From Amycolatopsis alkalitolerans (GTDB lineage Bacteria > Actinomycetota > Actinomycetes > Mycobacteriales > Pseudonocardiaceae): 64,000 nucleotides of DNA. Shown piece after piece: positions 23,821 to 33,242 of the stretch. The stretch covers positions 1 to 64,000 of the forward strand of contig NZ_VDFW01000037.1 of NCBI RefSeq assembly GCF_006152065.1, read 5' to 3'. The notes under the pieces were generated by a model. It worked only from the letters and a program-made list of their open reading frames with translations, did not search any database and was not told where the DNA came from. Within the stretch, counting starts at the first letter, position 1. The number at the start of each line of letters is the position of its first letter. Position numbers and translations under genes: made by a program.

Positions 23821-26595
23821 GTGGCAGCACGGACGAAGAAGACTGGCAGCGGGGCGACCAACGGCGCCGGCCGTCGGCGGCTCGTGATCGTCGAGTCGCC
23901 GACGAAGGCCCGCAAGATCGCTCCCTATCTCGGCAGCGGGTACGTGGTCGAGTCCTCGGTCGGGCATATCCGCGACCTGCCGCGTGGCGCGGCGGACGTA
24001 CCGGCCAAGTACAAGGGCGAGGCCTGGGCCCGGCTCGGCGTGAATGTCGATCACGACTTCGAGCCCCTCTACGTCGTGAGCCCGGACAAGAAGTCCAAGG
24101 TCACCGAGCTCAAGAGCCTGCTGAAGGACGCGGACGAGCTCTACCTCGCCACCGACCCCGACCGCGAGGGCGAGGCCATCGCGTGGCACCTGCTGGAGAC
24201 GCTCAAGCCCAAGGTGCCGGTGCGCCGCATGGTGTTCCACGAGGTCACCGAGCAGGCCATCCGGGCCGCCGCGGCCGACACCCGCGAACTCGACGCCGAC
24301 CTCGTCGACGCCCAGGAGACCCGGCGCATCCTCGACCGGCTCTACGGCTACGAGGTCTCGCCGGTGCTGTGGAAGAAGGTCATGCCGAAGCTGTCGGCGG
24401 GCCGTGTGCAGTCCGTCGCGACGCGGATCATCGTGGAGCGCGAGCGGGAGCGGATGCGGTTCACATCGGCCTCGTACTGGGACATCGCGGCCGTCATGGA
24501 AACAACGGTCGCCGGCCCCGATCCGCGCACCTTCCCGTCGCGGCTGATCTCCGTGGACGGCGCTCGCCTTGCCGCCGGCCGGGATTTCGGTCCAGACGGC
24601 AGGCTCAAGGCTTCCGCGAAGGACGTCCGCGTGCTCGCCGAGGCTGACGCGACGCGGCTGGCCGAGGCGCTGCGCGGCCAGGGTTTCCAGGTCACCAGCG
24701 TCGAAGAGAAGCCGTACACGCGGCGCCCGTACGCGCCGTTCATGACCTCGACGCTGCAGCAGGAAGCCGGCCGCAAGCTGCGGTTCTCCTCGGAGCGCAC
24801 GATGCGGATCGCGCAGCGGCTGTACGAGAACGGCTACATCACCTACATGCGTACGGACTCGACGCAGCTGTCGGAGACGGCGATCAGCGCCGCCCGCGGC
24901 CAGGCGACGGATCTGTACGGCTCCGAGTACGTCTCGCCGAGCCCGCGGCAGTACACGCGGAAGGTGAAGAACTCGCAGGAAGCGCACGAAGCGATCCGGC
25001 CTGCCGGCGAGGTGTTCCGCACGCCGGGGCAGGTCGCGGGTGAGCTGCAGGCCGACGAGTTCCGGCTGTACGAGATGATCTGGCAGCGCACCATCGCCTC
25101 GCAGATGGCCGACGCCAAGGGCACCACGATGTCGGTCCGCATCGCTGGCACCGCGTCCTCGGGTGAGGAGTGCGTCTTCTCCGCGTCGGGCCGCACGATC
25201 ACGTTCCCCGGGTTCCTCAAGGCCTACGTCGAGGCGGTCGACAGCGAGACCGGCGGCGACGCCGACGACAAGCAGAGCCGCTTGCCGCGCCTGACCGAGG
25301 ACCAGGCGCTGACCGCGGCGGAGCTGACGCCGGACGGCCACGCCACCACGCCGCCGCCGCGCTACAGCGAGCCCAGCCTGGTCAGCAAGCTGGAGGAGCT
25401 GGGCATCGGCCGCCCGTCGACGTACGCCTCGATCATCAACACCATCCAGGATCGCGGCTACGTGTGGAAGAAGGGCTCCGCCCTGGTCCCGTCGTGGGTG
25501 GCGTTCGCCGTGGTCGGGTTGCTGGAGCGGCATTTCGAGCGGCTGGTGGACTACGACTTCACCGCGGCGATGGAGGACGAGCTCGACCGCATCGCCTCCG
25601 GTGACGAGCAGCGCACGCGCTGGCTGTCGAAGTTCTACTTCGGCGGTGAGCAGGGCGTGGACGGTTCGATCGGCCGGCTGGGCGGGTTGAAGAAGCTGGT
25701 CGGAACGGGCGTCGAGGACATCGACGCGCGGGAGATCAACTCGATCCCGATGTTCACCGATGACGCCGGGCGCACGGTGTATGTGCGCGTCGGCCGCTAC
25801 GGTCCGTACTTGGAACGACACAGGGCGGGGGCCGGGGAAGATACTGACGAGAAGTCGCAGCGTGCGAACCTGCCCGATGACCTGCCGCCGGACGAGCTGA
25901 CCGTCGAGATCGCGGAGAAGCTGTTCGCGACCCCGCAGGAGGGGCGGCCACTGGGCACCGACCCGGTGAGCGGCCACGAGATCGTGGCGAAGGAAGGCCG
26001 GTTCGGCCCGTACGTCACGGAGATCTTGCCCGAGCAGGAGGAGCCGGCGGACAGCAAGAAGACGAGCAAGGCGAAGAAGCCGAAGCCGCGCACGGGCTCG
26101 CTGTTCAAGTCGATGTCGATCGAGAGCGTGGCGCTCGAGGACGCGCTGAAGCTGCTGTCGCTGCCACGGGTGGTCGGCAAGGACCCCGAGTCCGGCGACG
26201 AGATCACGGCGCAGAACGGCCGGTACGGGCCGTACCTGAAGAAGGGCACGGACTCGCGCTCGCTCGAGACCGAGGAGCAGCTGTTCACCGTCACGCTGGA
26301 AGAGGCGCTGAAGATCTACTCCGAGCCGAAGCGCCGCGGCCGGCAGGGAGCGGCGAAGCCGCCGCTCAAGGAGCTGGGCGATGATCCGGTGTCGGGCAAG
26401 CCGATGGTGGTCAAGGACGGCCGGTTCGGCCCGTACGTGACCGACGGCGAGTTCAACGCGACCCTGCGCAAGGCCGACAGCATCGAGGAGCTGACCGCGG
26501 AGCGGGCGGCCGAGCTGCTGGCCGAGAAGCGTGCGAAGGGTCCGGCGCCGAAGCGGCGGGCTCCCGCCCGCAAGAAGGCCACCGCCAAGAAGTAG
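23821..26595 (+). CDS. topA: DNA topoisomerase I
   Basis: A 924-residue type IA topoisomerase that relaxes negative supercoils. The TOPRIM domain starts with LVIVESPTKARKI (residues 21-33) and contains ATDPDREGEAIAWHL; the active-site tyrosine is Tyr342 in ITYMRTDST. As in other actinobacteria there are no zinc fingers; instead four C-terminal repeats appear, each built around RYGPY or RFGPY (near residues 660, 725, 800, 865), followed by a Lys/Arg/Ala tail ending KKATAKK. Such tails bind DNA and raise processivity. The GTG at 23821 fits the family start; longer in-frame starts upstream lack conservation. Confidence 0.96.
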   Translation: MAARTKKTGSGATNGAGRRRLVIVESPTKARKIAPYLGSGYVVESSVGHIRDLPRGAADVPAKYKGEAWARLGVNVDHDFEPLYVVSPDKKSKVTELKSLLKDADELYLATDPDREGEAIAWHLLETLKPKVPVRRMVFHEVTEQAIRAAAADTRELDADLVDAQETRRILDRLYGYEVSPVLWKKVMPKLSAGRVQSVATRIIVERERERMRFTSASYWDIAAVMETTVAGPDPRTFPSRLISVDGARLAAGRDFGPDGRLKASAKDVRVLAEADATRLAEALRGQGFQVTSVEEKPYTRRPYAPFMTSTLQQEAGRKLRFSSERTMRIAQRLYENGYITYMRTDSTQLSETAISAARGQATDLYGSEYVSPSPRQYTRKVKNSQEAHEAIRPAGEVFRTPGQVAGELQADEFRLYEMIWQRTIASQMADAKGTTMSVRIAGTASSGEECVFSASGRTITFPGFLKAYVEAVDSETGGDADDKQSRLPRLTEDQALTAAELTPDGHATTPPPRYSEPSLVSKLEELGIGRPSTYASIINTIQDRGYVWKKGSALVPSWVAFAVVGLLERHFERLVDYDFTAAMEDELDRIASGDEQRTRWLSKFYFGGEQGVDGSIGRLGGLKKLVGTGVEDIDAREINSIPMFTDDAGRTVYVRVGRYGPYLERHRAGAGEDTDEKSQRANLPDDLPPDELTVEIAEKLFATPQEGRPLGTDPVSGHEIVAKEGRFGPYVTEILPEQEEPADSKKTSKAKKPKPRTGSLFKSMSIESVALEDALKLLSLPRVVGKDPESGDEITAQNGRYGPYLKKGTDSRSLETEEQLFTVTLEEALKIYSEPKRRGRQGAAKPPLKELGDDPVSGKPMVVKDGRFGPYVTDGEFNATLRKADSIEELTAERAAELLAEKRAKGPAPKRRAPARKKATAKK

Positions 26596-26650
26596 CCGCC
26601 GAACAGGCGTTCGACGAAAACTGTCGGTGGTCGGGTGCACACTGCTGGCT

Positions 26651-26872
26651 ATGAGCGATGTGACTTCGGCCCCGACGGTGTTCGGGCTGGTCGACGAGAT
26701 CCTCCGGCCGCTGGCGCGGGCCGTGCCGGGGCCGGGTGAGCTGGTCCGGATCGACGCGGACCCGCTCGGGCGGGTCCAGGCGGCGGAGGTCGCCAGGCTG
26801 CGGGAGCCGGCCCCGGCTGGGCACTGGATCCGGTGGGCGGTGCGGCGGCACCTGGAGCCAGCATGCCGTTGA
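26651..26872 (+). CDS. small hypothetical protein
   Basis: A 73-residue protein with no family I recognise. It has a Pro/Arg/Ala-rich, mostly helical sequence with no membrane segment or cysteines. Codon third positions are strongly G/C, as in the flanking genes, which supports real coding. It starts 55 bases after topA on the same strand and could be cotranscribed. The ATG at 26651 has only a weak ribosome site, so it may be translated poorly. Confidence 0.5.
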   Translation: MSDVTSAPTVFGLVDEILRPLARAVPGPGELVRIDADPLGRVQAAEVARLREPAPAGHWIRWAVRRHLEPACR

Positions 26873-26992
26873 TCAAGCTTGCGCTGGGTGATCTTGCCGC
26901 AACCCGGATGGGCCAGTGCCTCCGCCGGATTCGCGACTACGCTGGATGGGAAGCTTGCGCGTGCGTAGGCCGGCCGAAAACAGGGAGTAGTG

Positions 26993-27499
26993 ATGCCTGC
27001 GAAGGACGACGCCGAGTTCGGCGACGGAACGCAGAGCTCGTCGCCGCCGATGGAATTCGGCGACGCGCTGTCCGGCTCGCTGAACGATGGGGACGACCAC
27101 GACGACTTCACGCTGACCAGGGTCGCCTCGCCGGTGCGGCCGGATCCGGCCGCGGTGCGCGACATGGTGGACGCCGCGATGTCCGAGGGCCAGTCGCCGT
27201 CCGGCGAGTTCACCGGCTCCCCGCACTTCGACATCACCCCGCCGGGGACCCCGGCCCAGCCGATACCGCCGGCGCCACCGCTCGGCATGCTCCCGCGGCA
27301 GCGAGCGCGGCCCAGCCTGCCCTCCTTCCGGCGGCCGCAGCTGCGCATGCCCCGGATGCCACAGGTCGGCGAGGTCCGGCGCCCGTCGAGCGGGTCGACG
27401 GCCATCATCGTGGCGGTGCTGCTGGTGCTCATCTACGCGTTCGTCGCGATCGAGTTCCTGGCCAGCCTGATCAGCAGTATCTCCGGGCTGTTCAACTAG
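26993..27499 (+). CDS. single-pass membrane protein, function unknown
   Basis: A 168-residue protein with an acidic, Ser/Asp-rich N-terminal region, a Pro-rich linker (PPAPPLGMLPRQ) and a short basic patch before one C-terminal helix (STAIIVAVLLVLIYAFVAI, residues about 136-156). It should sit with its long N-terminal tail in the cytoplasm and its C-terminus across the membrane. AGGGAG lies six bases upstream of the ATG. It is between topA and the MFS fusion gene on the same strand. Nothing in it names a function. Confidence 0.7.
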   Translation: MPAKDDAEFGDGTQSSSPPMEFGDALSGSLNDGDDHDDFTLTRVASPVRPDPAAVRDMVDAAMSEGQSPSGEFTGSPHFDITPPGTPAQPIPPAPPLGMLPRQRARPSLPSFRRPQLRMPRMPQVGEVRRPSSGSTAIIVAVLLVLIYAFVAIEFLASLISSISGLFN

Positions 27500-27642
27500 G
27501 CGCAGAACAGACACAGGGCCCACTTTCAGGACACTGGCGAGCCCGAAGCGGTCGTGCCCCACCCAGCGGAGCTACGCTGGCGACACCGGTCCGGTGACGC
27601 GGAGACGCAGGGGAGCACCGGCACCACGGGCAACCGAGTGGG

Positions 27643-29718
27643 GTGGGTCGGATCAGCGAGAGCGTGCAGACGGAACCCGGTGCGGAGGCGCCGGTCAAAC
27701 GCGAGCGATCCACGATCCATCGCGCCCGCAGCGTGCTGGCGATCCGGCCGTTCCGCCGGCTCTGGGGTGTCACGTACATCTGCAGCGTCGCCGACTGGCT
27801 CACCATCCTGGGCGTCACCAGCCTGGCGACGAAGCTGACGCACAACTACACGGCACAGAACTTCGCGTTCACCGGCGTGCTGCTTTCGGCGTTGCTGCCC
27901 GGGTTGATCTTCGCTCCGCTGGGCGGGTTGCTCGCCGACCGGTTCGACCGGCGCAAGGTGATGTTCGTGGCCGACCTGCTCCGCTGCGGGTTCGTCATGT
28001 CGATCGCGTTCGTCGGCACCGGCTGGTGGCTCTACATCGCGAACTTCCTGGCCAGCGCCAGCGCGATGATGTGGATCCCGTCGAAGGACGCCGCGGTGCC
28101 GAACCTGCTGCGCAGGCCGGACCAGGTCGAGACGGCGAACCAGCTCGGGCTGGTGATGACGTACGGGCTGGCCGTGCTGTCCGCGGGCGGGATCTACACG
28201 ATCATCACCGGTATCGGGCCGACCCTGCACCTGTCGCCGACGGTGTTCGGCGACCTGGGCTTCGCGAAGATCATCGTGGTGCTGATCGGCCTGCTGTACC
28301 TGACCAGCGCGACCTTGATCATCACGCGGATTCCGGAGCTGTCGAAGCGCATGGCGCCTGCGTCGGCCGCGGTGGCGCCTAAACAGGCCGAGGCCGGGGA
28401 AGCCAAGGTCGGCGTGAAGACGCTCATCCGCGACGGTGCGCGGTTCGTCCGCACCACGCCGCTGGTGCGGGGCCTGCTGATCGGCGCGGCGGGAGCGTTC
28501 GCGGCCGGCGGCGCCGTGGTCGGCTCGGCCAAGCCGTACTCGTCGAGCCTGCTCGCCGGGGACGCGGCCTGGGGCTTGCTGCTGGTCGCGGTGTTCGTCG
28601 GGCTCGCCACCGGGATGGGCGGTGCGCCCAAGCTGGCCCGGCGCCTGCCGCACGACCGGTTGTTCGGCATCTCGATCGTCGTCGCCGGCCTGGGGCTGAT
28701 CCTGGTCGCGGTGTCGCCGCACCTCGCGGTGTCGCTGGTGGCGGTGGCGATCGTCGGGGCCTGCGCCGGGGCGGCGTTCCTGACCGGCGTCACGATCATC
28801 GGCTCACAGGTGGACGACGCGATCCGCGGCCGGATCAACGCGATCTACCAGTCGATGATGAAGATCATCGTGTTCGGGTCCACCGCGATCGTGCCGCTGC
28901 TCATCGGCCTGACCAAACCGCGCACGGTGCAGGTGTGGGGCCATCCGATCATCATCGACGGCACCCGGCCGGTGATGCTCGGCGGCGGGATTCTCGCGGC
29001 GATCGTCGGGGTGGTCGCCTACCGGCAGATGGACTCGCGCCATGCCGAGACGATCATGTCCGACCTGCGCAACGTGATCCGCCGCCGTCCGCGCCGGGTG
29101 AACGGCCTGCTCATCGCGCTGGAGGGCACCACGGCCGCGGACACCGCGAGTCAGGCCGTGCGCCTTGTCGAGTGGCTGCGCTCGGTCGGGCCCCGTCCGG
29201 TCGTGCTCGCCGCCGATCCGGCGCTGGACGACAAGCGGCTCGCGCAACTGGTCAGCGGCGCGTCGCTGTCCGGTGCGCGGGCGCAGGCGCTGGCCGCCGC
29301 CGCGGTACGGGCGGACATCGTCGAACGTGACGTGCAGCCCGCGCTGGACTCCGGCTCGATCGTCGTGATGGAACGGTTCGTCGATTCCCCGCTGGCGCAT
29401 CTGTCGGCGATCGCCGGGCTCGACGCCAAGGAGCTCGAGGGCCTCGCGGACTGGGCGACGGGCCGGTTACGGCCGGATGTGACCGTCCTGCTGGACGCCA
29501 ATCCCGGCGAGGCGCCGCCCGGGCCGATCTCGCTCAAGGACCAGTGGCGCGTGCAGAACCTGCTCAGCGAGATGGCCGCCGCCGATCCGGACCACTACGT
29601 CGTGGTGGACGGCGAGGGCACCGACGAAGAGGTCGCGGCGCGTGTCCAGACCGCCGTCCGGGCCGTGCTGGTGGGCCGTCACGCGGGACTCGCGCCGCTG
29701 GAGGTCGTCGAGGCCTGA
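27643..29718 (+). CDS. MFS transporter fused to degenerate dTMP-kinase domain
   Basis: A 691-residue fusion known in actinobacteria as MFS transporter/dTMP kinase. Residues about 25-460 form a 12-helix major facilitator transporter, with the family loop GLLADRFDRRKVMF after helix 2. Residues 487-691 resemble thymidylate kinase, but the P-loop that should read EGxDGxGKST is ALEGTTAADTAS, with no Gly-Lys-Ser, and the DR(Y/F) motif reads ERFVDSPLAH. The kinase half is therefore probably inactive. The start is uncertain: the GTG at 27643 has no good ribosome site. The delta' gene follows after 25 bases, as in other actinobacteria. Confidence 0.8.
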   Translation: MGRISESVQTEPGAEAPVKRERSTIHRARSVLAIRPFRRLWGVTYICSVADWLTILGVTSLATKLTHNYTAQNFAFTGVLLSALLPGLIFAPLGGLLADRFDRRKVMFVADLLRCGFVMSIAFVGTGWWLYIANFLASASAMMWIPSKDAAVPNLLRRPDQVETANQLGLVMTYGLAVLSAGGIYTIITGIGPTLHLSPTVFGDLGFAKIIVVLIGLLYLTSATLIITRIPELSKRMAPASAAVAPKQAEAGEAKVGVKTLIRDGARFVRTTPLVRGLLIGAAGAFAAGGAVVGSAKPYSSSLLAGDAAWGLLLVAVFVGLATGMGGAPKLARRLPHDRLFGISIVVAGLGLILVAVSPHLAVSLVAVAIVGACAGAAFLTGVTIIGSQVDDAIRGRINAIYQSMMKIIVFGSTAIVPLLIGLTKPRTVQVWGHPIIIDGTRPVMLGGGILAAIVGVVAYRQMDSRHAETIMSDLRNVIRRRPRRVNGLLIALEGTTAADTASQAVRLVEWLRSVGPRPVVLAADPALDDKRLAQLVSGASLSGARAQALAAAAVRADIVERDVQPALDSGSIVVMERFVDSPLAHLSAIAGLDAKELEGLADWATGRLRPDVTVLLDANPGEAPPGPISLKDQWRVQNLLSEMAAADPDHYVVVDGEGTDEEVAARVQTAVRAVLVGRHAGLAPLEVVEA

Positions 29719-29743
29719 TGCGCCACACTGGGATCAGCCGGAA

Positions 29744-30961
29744 ATGACGGCGGAGGCGCGCGGAGGTTCGGTGGGTTCGGTCTGGTCGCAGCTAGTCGGG
29801 CAGGAGCCCGCGGTCGGGGTGCTTTCGGCCGCCGCGGGCGCCGCGGCGAAGATCGTCGCCGGGGAGCGGGTGCCCGGCGGCGGCATGACGCACGCCTGGC
29901 TGTTCACCGGCCCGCCCGGCTCGGGCCGTTCGGTGGCGGCGCGGACGTTCGCGGCGGCGCTGGAATGTGTCAACGGCACCGGCTGCGGTGAGTGCACGGG
30001 CTGCCGCACCACGCTGCACGGCACGCACGCCGACGTGCGGCTGGTCGTCCCGGAGGGGTTGTCGATCTCGGTCGCCGAGATGCGGGCGCTCGTCCAGGCC
30101 GCGGCCCGCCGCCCGACCACCGGGCAGTGGCAGGTCGTGATCGTCGAGGACGCCGACCGGCTGACCGAGGGCGCATCGAACGCCCTGCTCAAGGCCGTCG
30201 AGGAGCCGCCCGAGCGCACGGTGTTCCTGCTGTGCGCGCCGTCGGACCATCCCGAGGACGTGTCGGTGACCATCCGCTCCCGGTGCCGCCTGGTGAACCT
30301 CCGCACGCCGCCGCCGGAGGCGATCGCGCGGGTGCTGGTCGAGCGGGACGGCGTGGACGCGGAGCTGGCGCGGTGGGCGGCGTCGGTCTGCGGCGGGCAC
30401 GTGGGCCGCGCTCGACGTCTGGCGACCGACGAGCAGTCGCGCAAGCGCCGCGAGACCGTGCTGAGGATCCCGCTCGGCCTGCGGCGTCCCGCGGACGTGT
30501 TCGCGTCCGCGGATGAGCTGATCGCCGCCGCCGAAGGCGACGCGAGCGAGGAGAGCAAGGCGCGCGACGAGTCGGAGAAGGCAGAGTTGCGGAACGCCAT
30601 GGGCGGCGACGCGACCGGCAAGGGCGTAGCGGGCGCCAAGCGGGCGGCCGAAGCCGCGGTGAAGGCGCTCGAGAAGCGCCAGAAGTCACGCGCCACCCGC
30701 ACCCAGCGCGACACGTTGGACCTCGCGCTGGTCGATCTGGCCGCGTTCTACCGCGACGTGCTGGTCACCGCGAGCGGCGCGAACGCGATCCTGAACCATC
30801 CGGATCACGCCGCCGACGCCGCGGAAGCGGCCCGCAGCTGGACGCCCGAGTCGACGCTACGCCGGCTCGAAGCGGTCCTCGCCTGCCGTGAAGCGATCCT
30901 CCTGAACGTCAAGCCGCGGATCGCGGTCGAAGCGATGGTGACGGCGCTGCGCCACGGCTGA
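29744..30961 (+). CDS. holB: DNA polymerase III delta' subunit
   Basis: A 405-residue clamp-loader subunit of the AAA+ type. It helps load the beta clamp on primed DNA. The N-terminal P-loop GPPGSGRSVAART replaces the catalytic Lys by Arg-Ser, and a zinc knuckle of four Cys (GCGECTGC preceded by C) follows, typical of delta'/gamma. VIVEDADRLTEGASNALLKAVEEPP is the Walker B region and RSRC the sensor 1 motif. The C-terminal half has a basic KRAAEAAVKALEKRQ stretch before the collar helices. The ATG at 29744 fits the family start. It ends seven bases before the end of the converging secreted-protein gene. Confidence 0.9.
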   Translation: MTAEARGGSVGSVWSQLVGQEPAVGVLSAAAGAAAKIVAGERVPGGGMTHAWLFTGPPGSGRSVAARTFAAALECVNGTGCGECTGCRTTLHGTHADVRLVVPEGLSISVAEMRALVQAAARRPTTGQWQVVIVEDADRLTEGASNALLKAVEEPPERTVFLLCAPSDHPEDVSVTIRSRCRLVNLRTPPPEAIARVLVERDGVDAELARWAASVCGGHVGRARRLATDEQSRKRRETVLRIPLGLRRPADVFASADELIAAAEGDASEESKARDESEKAELRNAMGGDATGKGVAGAKRAAEAAVKALEKRQKSRATRTQRDTLDLALVDLAAFYRDVLVTASGANAILNHPDHAADAAEAARSWTPESTLRRLEAVLACREAILLNVKPRIAVEAMVTALRHG

Positions 30962-30967
30962 GGGCGC

Positions 30968-32605
30968 TCACTCCGGCCGTGGCCGCGGTGAGGGTTTCAC
31001 CGCCACGGGCTTGCGGCGCCGGCCGGGGAACGCCGCCACCATGAGGACGCCCACCAGCAACATCGCCGTGCCGACCCAGAACAGGGGCACCGCCGAGTAC
31101 GCCCCTGCCGTGTAGGCGAGCTTCTTCGGCACGCCCGGGGCCGGGTTGACCACCGGCGCGACCGGACTCGTACTGCCGCACACCACCCCGCCGGTCGGCG
31201 TGTACGCGCGGCCGATCTGTTCGCCCAGCGAAAGCTGCGCCAGCGACGAAGGCAGTGAGCTGGCCGACCCCGCCGGCAGCAGGTTCTTGAGCCCGCTCGT
31301 CGGCAGGACCTGCAGGTCCAGCATCCGGGCCGATGCGCCGAGCTGGTAGCCGGCGAACGGCGTGCTCAGCTGCTGGCCCTTCTGGTCGAGCTCGCCGATG
31401 CTCAGCCGGAGCACACCGAGGTCGAGCACCTTGCCCGTGGTGTCGGTGACCTGCTGGACCTGGCCGGCGGCGTTGGCGAACAGACCGCCCACGACCGGAA
31501 GGTTCTCGACCGGGCCGAACTGCTGGGACAGCGATTGCAGCGGCAGCCCGATCGGGATGTCCTTCGTCGGGTGAGCGGCGTCGAGCGTGTACAGCACCTT
31601 GTCGCCGCGCTGGATGGTGATCACCGGCGCGGTGTAGTCGACCGTCGAGGTCGCCTTGTCGCCGGTCGAGGTGACCTTGAGCGTCGGCTGGCTGACGACC
31701 TTGAGCGACAGTTCGAGCGGGGTGCCCTTGAGGATCTCGATGTCCGCGGCCTGCATGGTCGACACCGACTGCACGGCCTTGTTCTTCGAGTTCGGCAGGT
31801 CGACCAGTTGCATCACCGACCGCGAGGACAGTGTGTTCGGCAGGCTCAGCAGCGAACCGGTACCGTCCGAGGCCGTCTGGCCCGCCCCGGGCAGCAGGCC
31901 ACCGAGCGACTGCAGGCCCTTGGTCGCGTCGAACCCGTCGGCCAGCTTCGGCAGGCCGTTGAGGCCGGACAGCGGCAGGTTCGGCAGCGTCGGGATGGCG
32001 TTGAGCAGGGACAGGCTCGCGATAGACGTCCTGGCGTCCGCGATCGTCCCGACGCAGGGGCCGAGCGTGTCGCTCCACCGCGCGTGCACGAACCCGTTGA
32101 GCAGGCCGACGTTCAGCAGCGGGTTCTGCGGTGCGGTGAAGCCGCCGCTGATGCCCTTCTCGTTGTCCGGTAAGGCGGTCTGGACCAGGCTGCCCGGCGC
32201 CTGCGGCGCGTTGCCCTCGACGGCGAGCCCGAGCGGTGAGGACTGGGCGATGGACCGCTCGTAGCTGAGGTAGGACTCGGAGTTCGCCTGGGCGCTGGAG
32301 AGGCCCATCCCCGCTTCGAGGACGGACTGCTTGGGCAGCGTCTGCTCGTAGCCGGGGAGGATCGACTTGGTGCCGACGCTGTTGGGGAGCAGCCGCAGGA
32401 CCCCGAGGGCCGCGGCTGCGTCCCCGACGGCGTGGCCCAGCGGCTGGGGCCCCTGCGGCGCGGCGATCGGTGCCTGCCCCGGGTTCTTGGGTTGTGGGAT
32501 GGGCGTCGTCGGGATCGTGCTGTCCGCCAGCGCCGGGGCGGCCGAGAGCGCGACGACGGCGGCCGTGATCGGCAGGGCGAGCGTACGAGACAGGCGTCGA
32601 CGCAT
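30968..32605 (-). CDS. secreted, membrane-anchored protein, function unknown
   Basis: A 545-residue exported protein. Residues 1-27 are a Sec signal ending APALA; residues about 503-525 are one hydrophobic helix followed by GRRRKPVAVKPS, so the protein is held in the membrane with a large extracellular domain. The domain has repeated Leu/Pro/Gly-rich turns (LLNAIPTLPNLPLSGLNG) and two cysteines (GPCVGT and VVCGS). I know no enzyme motif in it; similar proteins occur in Amycolatopsis and relatives. A surface or cell-envelope role is inferred only from topology. It converges on the delta' gene and diverges from tRNA-Thr. Confidence 0.75.
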   Translation of the reverse strand: MRRRLSRTLALPITAAVVALSAAPALADSTIPTTPIPQPKNPGQAPIAAPQGPQPLGHAVGDAAAALGVLRLLPNSVGTKSILPGYEQTLPKQSVLEAGMGLSSAQANSESYLSYERSIAQSSPLGLAVEGNAPQAPGSLVQTALPDNEKGISGGFTAPQNPLLNVGLLNGFVHARWSDTLGPCVGTIADARTSIASLSLLNAIPTLPNLPLSGLNGLPKLADGFDATKGLQSLGGLLPGAGQTASDGTGSLLSLPNTLSSRSVMQLVDLPNSKNKAVQSVSTMQAADIEILKGTPLELSLKVVSQPTLKVTSTGDKATSTVDYTAPVITIQRGDKVLYTLDAAHPTKDIPIGLPLQSLSQQFGPVENLPVVGGLFANAAGQVQQVTDTTGKVLDLGVLRLSIGELDQKGQQLSTPFAGYQLGASARMLDLQVLPTSGLKNLLPAGSASSLPSSLAQLSLGEQIGRAYTPTGGVVCGSTSPVAPVVNPAPGVPKKLAYTAGAYSAVPLFWVGTAMLLVGVLMVAAFPGRRRKPVAVKPSPRPRPE

Positions 32606-32719
32606 ACGTGAAGTCCTCCACGAAAACCAGGCCGGGCGGCTACGACCGGCGTCGGAGAGACTAACGAGGGCAGGGGTGGAAAGTGACGTGCGTCATGCCG
32701 CTACACTTGAATCCGGTCC

Positions 32720-32796
32720 GCCGCCTTAGCTCAGTCGGCCAGAGCGGCTCACTCGTAATGAGCAGGTCGGGGGTTCGATTCCCCCAGGCGGCTCCA
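32720..32796 (+). tRNA. tRNA-Thr (anticodon CGU), CCA encoded
   Basis: A full cloverleaf is readable: acceptor arms GCCGCCT (32720-32726) and AGGCGGC (32786-32792), D arm with GCTCAGTCGG, anticodon stem GCTCA/TGAGC around loop CTCGTAA, and the T arm GGGGGTTCGATTCCCCC. The anticodon CGU reads threonine codon ACG. Bases 32794-32796 encode CCA. A tRNA-Thr after the delta' gene is also found in mycobacteria. tRNA 3' ends are common integration sites for actinobacterial elements, and accessory genes do start directly downstream. Confidence 0.97.
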
Positions 32797-32801
32797 CCTG
32801 C

Positions 32802-32839
32802 GACCAGGCCCTTTCCGGTCTCCCGGGGAGGGCCTGGTC
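32802..32839 (+). terminator. hairpin terminator after tRNA-Thr
   Basis: GACCAGGCCCT (32802-32812) pairs with AGGGCCTGGTC (32829-32839) across a 16-base loop, followed by TCATTC. It lies six bases after the tRNA and is the obvious terminator. Confidence 0.85.
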
Positions 32840-33040
32840 TCATTCGTGGCGCTATACATGGCTCGAAACCGACTTGGCATGGCTCCATGGCGGCCTCGGA
32901 AGCGGGCACGTGGAAGGGTCTACGCGTGCGGGGACCCGGTCTCGAAGATGGCGCGTTGATTCCGTACGAAGCTGCTGAACCAGGTCGACCACAGGCGGAG
33001 CCCGCGAACCGGTGCCAACCTCGACAAAGAGGCCAGCGTG

Positions 33041-33166
33041 GTGGACGACGAGGAACTCGACGAGTTCGCCTGGCTGAAGCGCGAGCAGCTCGCCGGTCGC
33101 GAGGATCGCGATCAGGCCACCCCGGAGTCCGTCGCCGCACGGTGTCGCCGACGGGTGCCCGGGTGA
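33041..33166 (+). pseudogene. Nudix-like C-terminal remnant
   Basis: The frame VDDEELDEFAWLKREQLAG, ending in a stop at 33166, resembles the C-terminal end of Nudix hydrolases where an acidic strand leads to a W-x-x-x-(D/E)-x-L helix. It continues upstream to about 32990 without a start or a Nudix box. This looks like the tail of a gene lost during rearrangement downstream of the tRNA. The remaining 32841-33040 and 33167-33242 hold nothing I recognise. Confidence 0.35.
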
Positions 33167-33242
33167 CGTGGTGGAGTGCGCGCCAGCGGCTCTGAGCACC
33201 GCAGGTCGCGCCGGGCAGGGCGTGGTAGGTGCGTGCGGTTGA

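Noticed and set aside
23617-27432. A 1271-codon open frame on the minus strand opposite topA
   Set aside because: High-GC shadow of topA: Arg/His/Leu-rich composition, no domains, and topA on the other strand is unmistakable.
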